NCBI GenBank assembly: GCA_019247695.1
Contig: JAFBAP010000188.1
Coordinates: 1-32,465 of the forward strand
From: Verrucomicrobiota bacterium
GTDB lineage: Bacteria; Verrucomicrobiota; Verrucomicrobiia; Chthoniobacterales; JAFAMB01
Direction of reading: 5' to 3'
Length of the DNA stretch: 32,465 nt
Shown: one piece after another, positions 24,310 through 32,229 of the stretch
How positions within the stretch are numbered: the stretch's first letter is position 1
How the letters are laid out: each line of letters starts with the position of its first letter
The notes under the pieces: model-generated
What the model saw: only the letters and a program-made list of their open reading frames with translations
Databases searched by the model: none
What the model was told of the DNA's origin: nothing
Translations under genes and position numbers: made by a program

Positions 24310-25055
24310 GCGCCGTTCTCCTGGACCGGGTTTCGCGGCGGTTTGGGGGGCTTTTCGCGGTAAAGGAAATCTCGCTCAAGGTGGAACCCGGTGCACGCCT
24401 CGCCATCCTGGGCCCGAACGGTGCCGGCAAATCGACGCTGTTTAACCTGATTACGGGCGACCTGCGGCCGACCTCGGGCCGGATCGAGCTCTTCTCGCGC
24501 GATGTCACGCGGCAGCCTGCGTTCCGCCGGTCGCGGGCGGGCATCGCGCGCACCTACCAGGTATCGGCCCTGTTTACGGACCTCGACGTAGCACATAACC
24601 TGTACCTCGGAATCCTGGGCAACTCGAAGCGGCGCTACGATTGGGTCCGCCTGGTCCGGCGTGATAAGGAGCATTTGCGGCGCGCCGAAGAGATTGCCAG
24701 AACGATGGGACTGGAAAGCCGGTTCCGGTCCCCCGTGGCTGAACTCTCGCACGGGGAGCGCCGCCAGTTGGAGTTAGGCCTGGCCCTCGCTGGAAACCCG
24801 CGGCTCATCCTGCTTGACGAGCCGGCTGCCGGGCTCTCCCCCGCTGAGCGCAACCACTTGCGAGAACTGCTTTCCGACCTGCCGAGGGCGGTGACGCTGG
24901 TGTTGGTCGAACACGACATGGACATCGCCCTTCGCGTGGCGGATCGCGTCGCGGTGCTGGATAACGGGCGGCTGGTTGCCGAAGGCGATCCGCAGGGAAT
25001 CACGACCAATCCCCTGGTGCAGGAGATTTACCTTGGTACAAAGCACGGAGCCTGA
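24306..25055 (+). CDS. ABC transporter ATP-binding protein, LivG-like
   Basis: 249 residues. Walker A GPNGAGKST (about residue 37), Q-loop region ARTYQVSALFTDLDVAHNL, signature ELSHGERRQLELGLALAGN, Walker B LILLDEPAAGL and switch His in VLVEHDMDIAL. The C-terminal GDPQGITTNPLVQEIYLG is the typical LivG tail. It supplies one of the two nucleotide-binding subunits of the importer, at the inner face of the membrane. The start ATG overlaps the binding-protein stop (ATGA). A longer frame beginning at 24240 reads over that gene and is rejected. Confidence 0.96.
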   Translation: MSAVLLDRVSRRFGGLFAVKEISLKVEPGARLAILGPNGAGKSTLFNLITGDLRPTSGRIELFSRDVTRQPAFRRSRAGIARTYQVSALFTDLDVAHNLYLGILGNSKRRYDWVRLVRRDKEHLRRAEEIARTMGLESRFRSPVAELSHGERRQLELGLALAGNPRLILLDEPAAGLSPAERNHLRELLSDLPRAVTLVLVEHDMDIALRVADRVAVLDNGRLVAEGDPQGITTNPLVQEIYLGTKHGA

Positions 25056-25779
25056 GCCCTTGCTGACGGTTGACGACGTCCACGTCTACCTGGATTCTGC
25101 GCACGTTCTGCAGGGGACCTCGCTGACGCTAACCCAAGGCGTGGTCGGGATTGTCGGCCGGAACGGCATGGGCAAAACCACGCTCGTGCGCACGATCATG
25201 GGACTCACGCCGGCCCGGCGCGGTCACATTCGTTTTGCCGGTCAGGACATTACGAATTTAAGAACCCACCAAATTGCCACGCGGGGAATCGCTTACGTTC
25301 CGCAAGGGCGTGCGGTATTTCCTTCGCTAAGCGTGCATGAACACCTGAAAGTGGCCGCCCGCGGAGCAAGGGCGGGCGGTTGGACCCCGGACCGGGTTTA
25401 CGACCTGTTCCCGCGTCTGGCGGAACGGCGCAGGTTCGGTGGCGGATCGCTTTCCGGCGGCGAACAACAGATGCTGGCGATCGGCCGCGCCCTGGTCACC
25501 AACCCGAAACTGCTGGTGATGGACGAGCCCTCCGAAGGCTTGTCCCCGGTCATCCTTGCACACCTGATTGAGACGTGCGGGGTTCTCATCAACCAGCAGA
25601 TGCACATTTTGATCGTTGAGCAGAATCTGCACTTTGTAAGTTCGCTCGTGCGTGACGAACTCCTGATCATGCTCTCCGGCCGAATCGCCAACCGCGTTTC
25701 GGGTCAGGTACTGCTCAAAGACCAGGCGCTCCGGGAGCGCTTCCTGGGGGTGGCCCTCGGTACCGGCACCGGTCATTAG
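25033..25779 (+). CDS. ABC transporter ATP-binding protein, LivF-like (TTG start)
   Basis: 248 residues. Walker A GRNGMGKTT (about residue 41), THQIATRGIAYVPQGRAVFP (LivF Q-loop region), signature GSLSGGEQQMLAIGRAL, Walker B LLVMDEPSEGL and the switch in LIVEQNLHFV. It is the second ATPase subunit. The start is best placed at TTG 25033: AGGAG ends 7 bases upstream and the protein then begins MVQSTEPEPLLTVDDVHVYL; the nearest in-frame ATG is 57 bases further upstream, deep inside the preceding gene. The gene overlaps that gene by 23 bases. Near 25356-25380 the coding sequence contains a GC-rich palindrome encoding AARGARAGG. Confidence 0.94.
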   Translation: MVQSTEPEPLLTVDDVHVYLDSAHVLQGTSLTLTQGVVGIVGRNGMGKTTLVRTIMGLTPARRGHIRFAGQDITNLRTHQIATRGIAYVPQGRAVFPSLSVHEHLKVAARGARAGGWTPDRVYDLFPRLAERRRFGGGSLSGGEQQMLAIGRALVTNPKLLVMDEPSEGLSPVILAHLIETCGVLINQQMHILIVEQNLHFVSSLVRDELLIMLSGRIANRVSGQVLLKDQALRERFLGVALGTGTGH

Positions 25780-25813
25780 TTCTGCAACCCTCATCCATCA
25801 CCGAATCAGCCCC

Positions 25814-26662
25814 ATGAAACAGTATTCACGCAGTGAATTTCTCGATCGCCTCAACCAAAAGCGTCGCCGCGGTGAGCCGCTGGTCATGGGCGGCGCCGGC
25901 ATCGGCCTGGTGGCAAAGGTCGCCGACCGGGCAGGCATTGACGCCATCTTCATCTACAATACCGGCCCGTTTCGGATGGACGGTCACGGCTCTTTGTCGG
26001 GTTACCTGGCGTACGGCGATTCCAATCAGATGACCTTGGATCTTGGACGGCACGTGCTCCGCGTCGTGGAAGAATCCCCCGTCATCGGCGGGATCGGCGC
26101 CGCGGATCCTTACCGCGACATCGACCAGCTACTCGATGAAATGATGCGGTTAGGCTTTTCGGGCATCACTAACGTACCCACGGCGGGGTTGTACGACGGA
26201 ACCTTTCGTAAACACATCGACGCCACGAACCTGGGTTACCCGGAAGAAGTCAAGCTCATCGAGCGCTGCCGCCGGCGAGACATCTTCACCTCAGCGTACG
26301 CCTTCGCTCCCGATGAATGCCGGATGATGGCTGATGCGGGCGCCGACATCATCAGCCCGCACGTGGGCCTCACCAGCGGCGGCCTGATCGGTGCGAAAGA
26401 AGTTCCGGATCTCGACCAGGCGTGTGAGAAGCTGTCAGCGATGTGCGAGGCAGCCCGGGCCGTTCGATCCGACGTGATCGTTTTAGCCCACGGCGGCCCG
26501 TTCGAAGATCCCGCTTCCGTGCAGGTCGCGTTCGACCGGACGCCCGTGGACGGTTTTCTCGGAGCATCCTCCATCGAGCGATTGCCCGTCGAGCGCGCCA
26601 TCACGGACATCGTGCAAGGATTCCGGGCCCTCAAACTGGGCCGGCGCCAGCCTGCGGGTTAG
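25814..26662 (+). CDS. TIM-barrel enzyme, PEP-hydrolase-like family (COG5564 type), paralogue 1
   Basis: 282 residues, cytoplasmic. Motifs in barrel order: LVMGGAGIGLVAKVADRAGI (residues 23-42), DAIFIYNTGPFRMDGHGSLS, PVIGGIGAADPYRDIDQLLD, FSGITNVPTAGLYDGTFRKH, YAFAPDECRMMADAGADIIS, and AHGGPFEDP with His 226. These define the predicted TIM-barrel family annotated as phosphoenolpyruvate hydrolase/ possible dioxygenase, related to PEP mutase; its true reaction is unproven. In plants this barrel forms the C-terminal domain of the Tm-1 protein, and in bacteria it is usually a neighbour of UPF0261, as here. It lies 34 bases after the second ATPase gene, on the same transcript. Confidence 0.92.
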   Translation: MKQYSRSEFLDRLNQKRRRGEPLVMGGAGIGLVAKVADRAGIDAIFIYNTGPFRMDGHGSLSGYLAYGDSNQMTLDLGRHVLRVVEESPVIGGIGAADPYRDIDQLLDEMMRLGFSGITNVPTAGLYDGTFRKHIDATNLGYPEEVKLIERCRRRDIFTSAYAFAPDECRMMADAGADIISPHVGLTSGGLIGAKEVPDLDQACEKLSAMCEAARAVRSDVIVLAHGGPFEDPASVQVAFDRTPVDGFLGASSIERLPVERAITDIVQGFRALKLGRRQPAG

Positions 26663-26695
26663 GGCGGAGGGGGGATTGCTTTTCCTGGCAGGTTT

Positions 26696-26714
26696 AAAGG
26701 AGGAATAAAGGAGG
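26696..26714 (+). promoter_or_regulatory. Tandem Shine-Dalgarno sites before the Tm-1-like gene
   Basis: AAAGGAGG occurs twice, at 26696-26703 and 26707-26714. The second has a 7-base spacing to the ATG at 26722; the first could serve as a standby site. This is the strongest ribosome-binding signal in the operon and suggests the Tm-1-like protein is needed in larger amounts than its neighbours. Confidence 0.75.
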
Positions 26715-26721
26715 AAAACCG

Positions 26722-27972
26722 ATGCCCACCGTCGTTCTCGCCGGAACTCTGGACACCAAGGGCCCGGAATACGAGTTTGCCCGCGCCCGCCTTCTCGAAC
26801 ACGGGGTCACCCCGTTGGTCGTCGATTTCGGTATCCTTGGTGAGCCCGCCTTCGCGCCGGATATTCCGGCGGACGAGGTGGCGCGGGCCGGCGGCAAACC
26901 GCTGTCGGAGCTGCGGTTTGCGCGGGAAGGTTCCGACACCCGCGTCGTGGCCCTCGAGACCATGGCCAGGGGCCTGATCCGGATCTTTGCGCAGCTCCGC
27001 GCCGAAGGAAGGTGCGACGGGGTGCTGGGACTCGGCGGCTCCGGCGGGACCACGGTCATCAGCGCGGCCATGCGAACGTTGCCGTTGGGACTCCCCAAAG
27101 TGATGGTTTCCACGCTGGCTTCCGGCAACGTCGCCGGCTTTGTGGGGACAAAAGACATTTACATTGCAAACTCGGTTACCGACATTGCCGGCCTGAACCG
27201 GGTGTCGCGCAAGCTCATCGCCAACGCCGTCAATGCGATCGCCGGCATGGCCCTCGGGGCGGCGGCGTCGCCCGTGCAAGATCATCGACCGCTCGTTGCG
27301 ATCACGATGTTTGGCGTTACGACCCCCGGTGTCCTCCGGATCGTTCGACGGCTCGAGCAGCACGGGTTGGAGACGATCGTCTTTCATGCCGTCGGTTCAG
27401 GCGGCCGGTCCATGGAAGCGATGATTGACGAGGGCCTGATTGATGGCGTGATCGATTACACCACCAGCGAACTGACCGACAATTACCTCGGCGGCATCTT
27501 TTCGGCCGGGCCTCATCGGCTCGAGGCGGCCGCCCGGCGCGGAATCCCTCAGGTGGTGGTTCCGGGTGCATTGGAAGTTATCAACTTCGGCCCGCGACAC
27601 ACCCTCCCGGCCGTGTTCGACGTTCCCGAACGCAAGCTGATCGTGCACAACGCCAACGTGTGCGCGGTAAGGGCAAACGCGCAGGAGTGCGCGGAACTGG
27701 GGCGCATCTTCGCTGAGAAGGTTAACCGCGCAACCGGCCGAACGGCCGTCCTCCTGCCGTTGAGAGGGAAGGACAAATATGAACAGCCGCCGGACGGGTT
27801 GTGGATCGATCCCGCGGCCGATAAAGCGATGTACGACCAGATCCGGCAGAACCTTCGCGCCGACATTCCCCTCCGGGAGATAGACGCCAACATCAACGAT
27901 CCGGCGTTCGCGGATGCGACCACCGACGTATTCCTGGACTTGTGGCACGCGGCCCATCCCGCGGCGGCCTGA
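26722..27972 (+). CDS. Tm-1-like ATP-binding protein (UPF0261)
   Basis: 416 residues, full length for the family. N-terminal Rossmann-like half: VVLAGTLDTKGPEYEFARAR (residues 4-23), VDFGILGEP, GVLGLGGSGGTTVISAAMR, KVMVSTLASGNVAGFVGTKD. The second half contains ITMFGVTTPGVLRIVRRLEQ, AVGSGGRSMEAMIDEG, VIDYTTSELTDNYLGGIFSA, VVVPGALEVINFGPRHTLPA and ERKLIVHNANVCAVRANAQE. This family is named for the N-terminal domain of tomato Tm-1, which binds ATP and tobamovirus replication protein; the bacterial function is unknown. It sits between two TIM-barrel genes and inside an importer operon, implying a catabolic role with them. Start ATG 26722 follows tandem Shine-Dalgarno sites. Confidence 0.95.
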   Translation: MPTVVLAGTLDTKGPEYEFARARLLEHGVTPLVVDFGILGEPAFAPDIPADEVARAGGKPLSELRFAREGSDTRVVALETMARGLIRIFAQLRAEGRCDGVLGLGGSGGTTVISAAMRTLPLGLPKVMVSTLASGNVAGFVGTKDIYIANSVTDIAGLNRVSRKLIANAVNAIAGMALGAAASPVQDHRPLVAITMFGVTTPGVLRIVRRLEQHGLETIVFHAVGSGGRSMEAMIDEGLIDGVIDYTTSELTDNYLGGIFSAGPHRLEAAARRGIPQVVVPGALEVINFGPRHTLPAVFDVPERKLIVHNANVCAVRANAQECAELGRIFAEKVNRATGRTAVLLPLRGKDKYEQPPDGLWIDPAADKAMYDQIRQNLRADIPLREIDANINDPAFADATTDVFLDLWHAAHPAAA

Positions 27973-27976
27973 TCCT

Positions 27977-28804
27977 ATGAACGTGCGCGAATTTCTCGAG
28001 CGGATGGTAGAAGGGCGCCGGCAGCGGCGGCCGATGATCTGCGCCGGGGTGGGCAGCGGCGTCACGGCAAAAGGCGCCGTGGACGGCGGGGCGGACCTTC
28101 TCGCCGTTTACAACACGGCCGTCTACCGCATCATGGGGTTACCGACTGCGCTGGCCTTTTTACCGTACGATGATGCCAACCGGTTGACCTTTGATGTCCT
28201 GCCGCAAGTGATTGCCGCGGCCGGATCCACCCCGGTGCTTGCGGGCATCGGCGTCCATGACCCGCGCGTAGATCTTGACAGGGTGCTCACCCAGGTGGCC
28301 GATCTGCGCGTCGCGGGCGTTACCAACGAACCGTTCATCGGCATTTATTCCCCGGACCTGCGGGCCCACCTGGAAGCGGCAGGACTCGGTTTCGGGCGCG
28401 AGGTGTCGTTGGTTCGTCAAGCGGTCAAGCGTGGTCTGCTAACTCTGGGCTGGGTATTCGATTCAAGCCAGGCCGCCGCGATGGCGGAGGCCGGCGCTCA
28501 TCTCCTGGGAATCAACCTGGGCTTGACCACGTTTGGCTCAAACGATCCAAACCGCCTTGACCAGGCCATCGGAGCGCTCCGGGAAATCGCCAACGCTGCG
28601 CAGAGCGTCCGCCGCGACGTTTTCACCCTGATCCATGGCGGCCCTTTCAACGACCCCGAAGCCGTTGCAGCCGCGCTGCGTGCGACCGGCGCTGACGGCT
28701 ACGTCACCGGATCGACGGCCGAAGCCGGCCCGGTCCGTACCGCCGTCGCCGACGCGATCCGGCGCTTCAGGACAGCCTCAACCTCGCCAGCAAGCCGAGA
28801 ATGA
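27977..28804 (+). CDS. TIM-barrel enzyme, PEP-hydrolase-like family, paralogue 2
   Basis: 275 residues, same family as the gene at 25814 but clearly diverged. Motifs: MICAGVGSGVTAKGAVDGGA, DLLAVYNTAVYRIMGLPTAL, PVLAGIGVHDPRVDLDRVL, VAGVTNEPFIGIYSPDLRAH, LGWVFDSSQAAAMAEAGAHL, and IHGGPFNDP with His 220. Shared with paralogue 1 are GxG, YNT, the GIG-x-x-DP and the HGGPFxDP loops; the loop after YNT (MDGHGSLSG in paralogue 1) is replaced by IMGLPTALAF, so the substrate pocket may differ. It starts 4 bases after the Tm-1-like gene and its stop overlaps the permease start (ATGA): tight translational coupling of enzyme and transporter. Confidence 0.9.
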   Translation: MNVREFLERMVEGRRQRRPMICAGVGSGVTAKGAVDGGADLLAVYNTAVYRIMGLPTALAFLPYDDANRLTFDVLPQVIAAAGSTPVLAGIGVHDPRVDLDRVLTQVADLRVAGVTNEPFIGIYSPDLRAHLEAAGLGFGREVSLVRQAVKRGLLTLGWVFDSSQAAAMAEAGAHLLGINLGLTTFGSNDPNRLDQAIGALREIANAAQSVRRDVFTLIHGGPFNDPEAVAAALRATGADGYVTGSTAEAGPVRTAVADAIRRFRTASTSPASRE

Positions 28805-29652
28805 ATAACACGTTTTTATTGATCATGAACGGCCTCACTTACGGGGCCCTGCTTTTTATCGTCTCGAGTGGTTTCACCCTCATTTTCGGCCTGATGAGGA
28901 TCGTCAACATGAGCCATGGGGTCTTCTACATCCTGGGGGCGTACGTAAGCTATACCGTTCAGAGCAAGACCGGCAATTGGGTTGTCGGCACGCTCGCCGG
29001 CACCGCGGCTGTCGGGCTGATGGCGCTCATCGTCTATCAACTGATCAACCGCGTAAACGGGGACCTGCCGCGTACGTTATTGACGGTCGGCATTGCCATG
29101 ATCCTGGCCGACTTCTGCCTTTGGGCATGGGGCGGCCTACCGCTTACTTTGCAGGCGCCTGCGCAGTTGCGGAGACCCGTCATTCTCGGTAGCTTCATTT
29201 ACCCGGGATTTCGGTCCTTCGTCCTTGTCACGGCCGTCGTCATCGGCTTGGCGCTTTGGGTACTGCTGCACCATACTAAGTTCGGCGCCATCGTCCGCGC
29301 GGGAGTCGACAACCGGTGGATGGTTGCCGCGTTAGGAATTAACATCGAACGCATCTTTGCGCTGACCTTTTTGTTAGGCGGCCTCCTGGCCGGGTTCGGG
29401 GGCGCGATCGGTGGCTCTTACCTTGCCTTCGGTCCCGGAACGGATTTCATCATTTTGACCTACGCACTCGTGGTCGTGATCCTCGGCGGGATGGGGAGCC
29501 TGGCCGGCTCGGCCGTCGGGGCCGTCGTCGTCGGCCTGGTGGACAGCTTCGGCCGGACTTACTTCAGCGAACTCGCCATTTTCCTCCTGAGCGGCACGTT
29601 GATTCTGGTGTTGGCCTTCCGGCCTCAAGGTCTCTTCGGGAGGCCCGGTTGA
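28801..29652 (+). CDS. ABC transporter permease, LivH-like
   Basis: 283 residues, about eight membrane helices. N-terminal LIMNGLTYGALLFIVSSGFT and LIFGLMRIVNMSHGVFYILG are characteristic of LivH; IVRAGVDNRWMVAALGINIE corresponds to the cytoplasmic coupling loop, and FIILTYALVVVILGGMGSLA with GSAVGAVVVGLVDSF to the late helices. With the LivM-like partner it forms the membrane channel of the importer. The start overlaps the stop of the second TIM-barrel gene, and its own TGA overlaps the next ATG by one base (TGATG). Confidence 0.96.
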   Translation: MNNTFLLIMNGLTYGALLFIVSSGFTLIFGLMRIVNMSHGVFYILGAYVSYTVQSKTGNWVVGTLAGTAAVGLMALIVYQLINRVNGDLPRTLLTVGIAMILADFCLWAWGGLPLTLQAPAQLRRPVILGSFIYPGFRSFVLVTAVVIGLALWVLLHHTKFGAIVRAGVDNRWMVAALGINIERIFALTFLLGGLLAGFGGAIGGSYLAFGPGTDFIILTYALVVVILGGMGSLAGSAVGAVVVGLVDSFGRTYFSELAIFLLSGTLILVLAFRPQGLFGRPG

Positions 29653-30635
29653 TGCGAAAAGAATTCTCACCGTTAGTCGCCGGTCTCGTGGTGGCGCTCA
29701 TCGCGATGACCGTCCCCGTATGGCTGGGCGGCTACTACGTGCAGTTAGCTACCCGCAGCCTGATCATCAGCATGGTAACGATGAGCTTTGTTCTGCTGGC
29801 CGGCTACAGCGGCATGGTATCTCTCGCGCAAATGGCTTTTTTCGCCATGGCCGGGTACGTGATCGGCGTCGGCGTAAAGACCCACCAGTCGTCATTCGCA
29901 GTCGCGATTCCGCTGGCGGTCTTCGGGGCAACGCTGCTGAGCGCCCTTTTCGCAACCGTCGCAATCCGAGCTCAGGGGAATTACTTTCTTATGATGACCC
30001 TGGCTTTGGCCCAGTTGTTTGAGGGCGTCGCGATGCAGTGGGCCTCCGTGACGAACGGCTACAACGGAATCGCCGGCATACCGCGTCCGGTTCTGTTCGG
30101 CCGTTGGTCCTTGCAGGATACGACGCCGTTGTACTACGCCGGCCTGGTTTGTACGGCCGGCTGCTTTGCCCTGCTTCGCCATTTGTTAGGTTCACCGCTC
30201 GGACTTTGCTTTCGGGGCGTCCGGGAAAACCCGCGCCGGCTGGCCGCTCTTGGGTTTAACGTGCAGATGTACCGATTCATCGCGATCGTGGTTTCAGGTG
30301 CCGTGGCCGGTGTAGCGGGGGTCCTGGGCGTTTTTCAGAGCGGGGTGATTGCGCCGCACACCGCCAATCTGCAAAGCGCCGTCATGGTGGTAATGGCAGC
30401 CCTGGTTGGGGGCGTATCCCGACTCGAGGGCGCGATCCTGGGCTCGTTCGTGACTGTATTTCTGATTGCGGTGACGAGTTCTTTAACGCCTCGCTACTGG
30501 ATGATCGTCGGGGCGATCTTCACCGCCGTCGTGATTTTTTTGCCGAACGGCTTGTTAGGGAAGCGGCTCCGCCGAAAGCGGCGGGATGAACGCCTTGTGG
30601 ATCGCCCGGCGAGCGCCGATGGATTAGCCAAGTAG
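29652..30635 (+). CDS. ABC transporter permease, LivM-like
   Basis: 327 residues with about ten hydrophobic segments. Family marks: VLLAGYSGMVSLAQMAFFAM and AGYVIGVG, YFLMMTLALAQLFEGVAMQW, NGYNGIAGIPRP, CFRGVRENPRRLAALGFNVQ (coupling loop) and GGVSRLEGAILGSFVTVFL. The C-terminus (LRRKRRDERLVDRPASADGL) is basic and cytosolic. It completes the importer. The ATG at 29652 is preferred to the TTG one codon earlier because of the one-base overlap with the LivH-like stop. No fused ATPase domain, consistent with the separate ATPase genes upstream. Confidence 0.95.
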   Translation: MRKEFSPLVAGLVVALIAMTVPVWLGGYYVQLATRSLIISMVTMSFVLLAGYSGMVSLAQMAFFAMAGYVIGVGVKTHQSSFAVAIPLAVFGATLLSALFATVAIRAQGNYFLMMTLALAQLFEGVAMQWASVTNGYNGIAGIPRPVLFGRWSLQDTTPLYYAGLVCTAGCFALLRHLLGSPLGLCFRGVRENPRRLAALGFNVQMYRFIAIVVSGAVAGVAGVLGVFQSGVIAPHTANLQSAVMVVMAALVGGVSRLEGAILGSFVTVFLIAVTSSLTPRYWMIVGAIFTAVVIFLPNGLLGKRLRRKRRDERLVDRPASADGLAK

Positions 30636-30662
30636 TGAAGTTAAGGCCACGGCTGCCCCCAA

Positions 30663-30690
30663 GCGGGATTCAGGGCTGGCCGGATCCCGC
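30663..30690. other. Inverted repeat between permease and deoR-like genes
   Basis: GCGGGAT and ATCCCGC are perfect 7-base arms around a 14-base loop, 28 bases after the permease stop. No T-run follows. It may stabilise or attenuate the transcript ahead of the regulator gene. Confidence 0.35.
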
Positions 30691-30744
30691 CGCCATTTGC
30701 GCCCGTGCAGGAAGGTTGATCCAGGTTCGACTAAGCCAAAGTTC

Positions 30745-31560
30745 ATGGAAGCTCTAAACGGATCGCCAACGACCGATCCGCCTTTTTCCAGGGCGGTTCG
30801 CCAGGAACGAATCGCCGAATACGTGTTGCAACATTCTTCCGTTCGGGTCCAGGAACTTGCTGTGAGGTTCAACGTCAGCATCATGACGATCCACCGGGAC
30901 CTCGAAGACCTGAAACGGCAGGGCGTACTGCGCAAAGTACGAGGCGGCGCCACCGCCCGACCGTCGAGCCTTTTCGAGAGCGACATCCGTTACCGGATCA
31001 GCGTAACCCCATGCGAAAAGGCGGCCATCGCGCGCGCGGCCTCCCGGCTGGTCGAACCCGGACAGGCGGTGATGCTCGATGACTCAACCACCTCGCTCGC
31101 ATTCGCGAAGCTCCTACCTGCGTTCGAGTACCTGACGGTTATCACCAATTCGCTTTCCGTCCTGCGCGAGCTCAGCCCTCACAAGCACGTTCATTTGGTG
31201 GCGCTCGGGGGTGACTACCTGCCCCAATACGACGCGTTTGCGGGCATCCTGTGCGAGCAAGCGATCACTTCTCTTCGGGTCAACTTGCTCTTCACCTCCA
31301 CGTCGGCGGTGCTCGACCTGGTGGCTTATCACCAGGAACAAGGAATCATTCAGGTAAAGCGCGCAATGATAAATTCAGCCGAACGCTCCATCCTGCTGGT
31401 CGACAGTACGAAATTCGGACGGTCCGCGCTCCATCAGTTAGCACGGTTGCAGGATTTTGACCTGGTGATCGTGGACGACCGGTTGGCAAGCCCGGCATTG
31501 CAGGGCATGCGCAATGCCGGCGTAAACGTGGAATTGGCGACGGTCGACGATTCGACGTGA
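30745..31560 (+). CDS. DeoR family transcriptional regulator
   Basis: 271 residues. N-terminal HTH: RQERIAEYVLQHSSVRVQEL, AVRFNVSIMTIHRDLEDLKR, QGVLRKVRGGATAR (residues 17-70), the DeoR signature with the recognition helix SIMTIHRDL. The C-terminal sensor has MLDDSTTSLAFAKLL, LTVITNSLSVLREL, VALGGDYLPQYDAFAG and ILLVDSTKFGRSALHQLARL. DeoR regulators usually respond to phosphorylated sugars or sugar acids, which hints that the pathway passes through such an intermediate. It lies 109 bases after the permease gene in the same direction and probably represses the operon from the TTTCG-rich site near 22915. ATG 30745 was preferred over a frame start at 30697. Confidence 0.94.
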   Translation: MEALNGSPTTDPPFSRAVRQERIAEYVLQHSSVRVQELAVRFNVSIMTIHRDLEDLKRQGVLRKVRGGATARPSSLFESDIRYRISVTPCEKAAIARAASRLVEPGQAVMLDDSTTSLAFAKLLPAFEYLTVITNSLSVLRELSPHKHVHLVALGGDYLPQYDAFAGILCEQAITSLRVNLLFTSTSAVLDLVAYHQEQGIIQVKRAMINSAERSILLVDSTKFGRSALHQLARLQDFDLVIVDDRLASPALQGMRNAGVNVELATVDDST

Positions 31561-31562
31561 GC

Positions 31563-32138
31563 TTAATCGCCGCTGAACAGGAAGGACGCATCGATCTCGA
31601 CGCCGGGCAAAGCCTGCGGCGATACTTTGCCTTCCCTTACGATCGCCGTTTCGTAACGGTCAGCGTGAAGCGTAAAGACGCGCAGGCAGCGGTTCCGAAC
31701 GTCCACCACCCAGTATTCCGGGATTCCGGCCTGCCGGTAGAGGTCAGCCTTAAAACCCAAGTCGCGGGTGAGGGTGCTATCGGAAATTTCAATGACCAAC
31801 AGCACATCCGTTGCGGTGAGGTGCCGCCGGCGGCTAACGCCGGAGCGGTAAATCACCAGGTCCGGTTCGGGTACGTTGTGCCGCGGGATGGGCAAGGAAC
31901 GTCCGGGTCCCACCCCGAAACGGTCGTCCTCCCGGCGATTGAAGGTTCTGGTTAGGGTATCCAGGATCCAGTGGTGTTCGGGGCCGATGGGCGCCATGGG
32001 GATGAGTTGACCGTCCAGCAGTTCGACGCCCGCATCCTCCTCAAGAATGCCGGCCTCGACCAACCGGTAATACTCCTCAATGGTAAAGCGGCGCACGGCG
32101 TCGAAGTGGACCGGCGGCGTTTGAGTACGGGTGGTCAT
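31563..32138 (-). CDS. Uma2 family endonuclease-like protein, second copy
   Basis: 191 residues. Family elements: FTIEEYYRLVEAGILEEDAG, VELLDGQLIPMAPIGPEHHW, a VPEPDLVIY strand, DVLLVIEISDSTLTRDLGFK with the core acid and Lys, and LYRQAGIPEYWVVDVRNRCL. The ISDSTL and EYWVVD parts mark a different Uma2 subgroup from the 9191 gene. The start is ambiguous: ATG 32138 gives the usual N-terminus, while ATG 32186 adds MTRYVSVPIAEATACP, a leader that is shared with the 5' region of the 71-residue gene. It converges on the deoR-like gene with a two-base gap. Confidence 0.92.
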   Translation of the reverse strand: MTTRTQTPPVHFDAVRRFTIEEYYRLVEAGILEEDAGVELLDGQLIPMAPIGPEHHWILDTLTRTFNRREDDRFGVGPGRSLPIPRHNVPEPDLVIYRSGVSRRRHLTATDVLLVIEISDSTLTRDLGFKADLYRQAGIPEYWVVDVRNRCLRVFTLHADRYETAIVREGKVSPQALPGVEIDASFLFSGD

Positions 32139-32215
32139 AGGGCAGGCGGTCGCCTCTGCAATTGGTACTGAAACATACCTGGTCATACGCCAGGGCGCAT
32201 TCTTTAAACTTGAAG
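32139..32215 (-). promoter_or_regulatory. Conserved leader region, second copy
   Basis: Similar, on the minus strand, to 5246-5320: GTTTAAAGAATGCGCCCTGG corresponds to GTTTAGAAGATGCGCTCTGA, followed by ATGACCAGGTATGTTTCAGTA. Here the short frame MTRYVSV is in phase with the Uma2 gene, whereas at 5246 it ends just before the gene. It may act as promoter and leader for small accessory genes. Confidence 0.5.
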
Positions 32216-32229
32216 GTGCCCGGTGTTAA

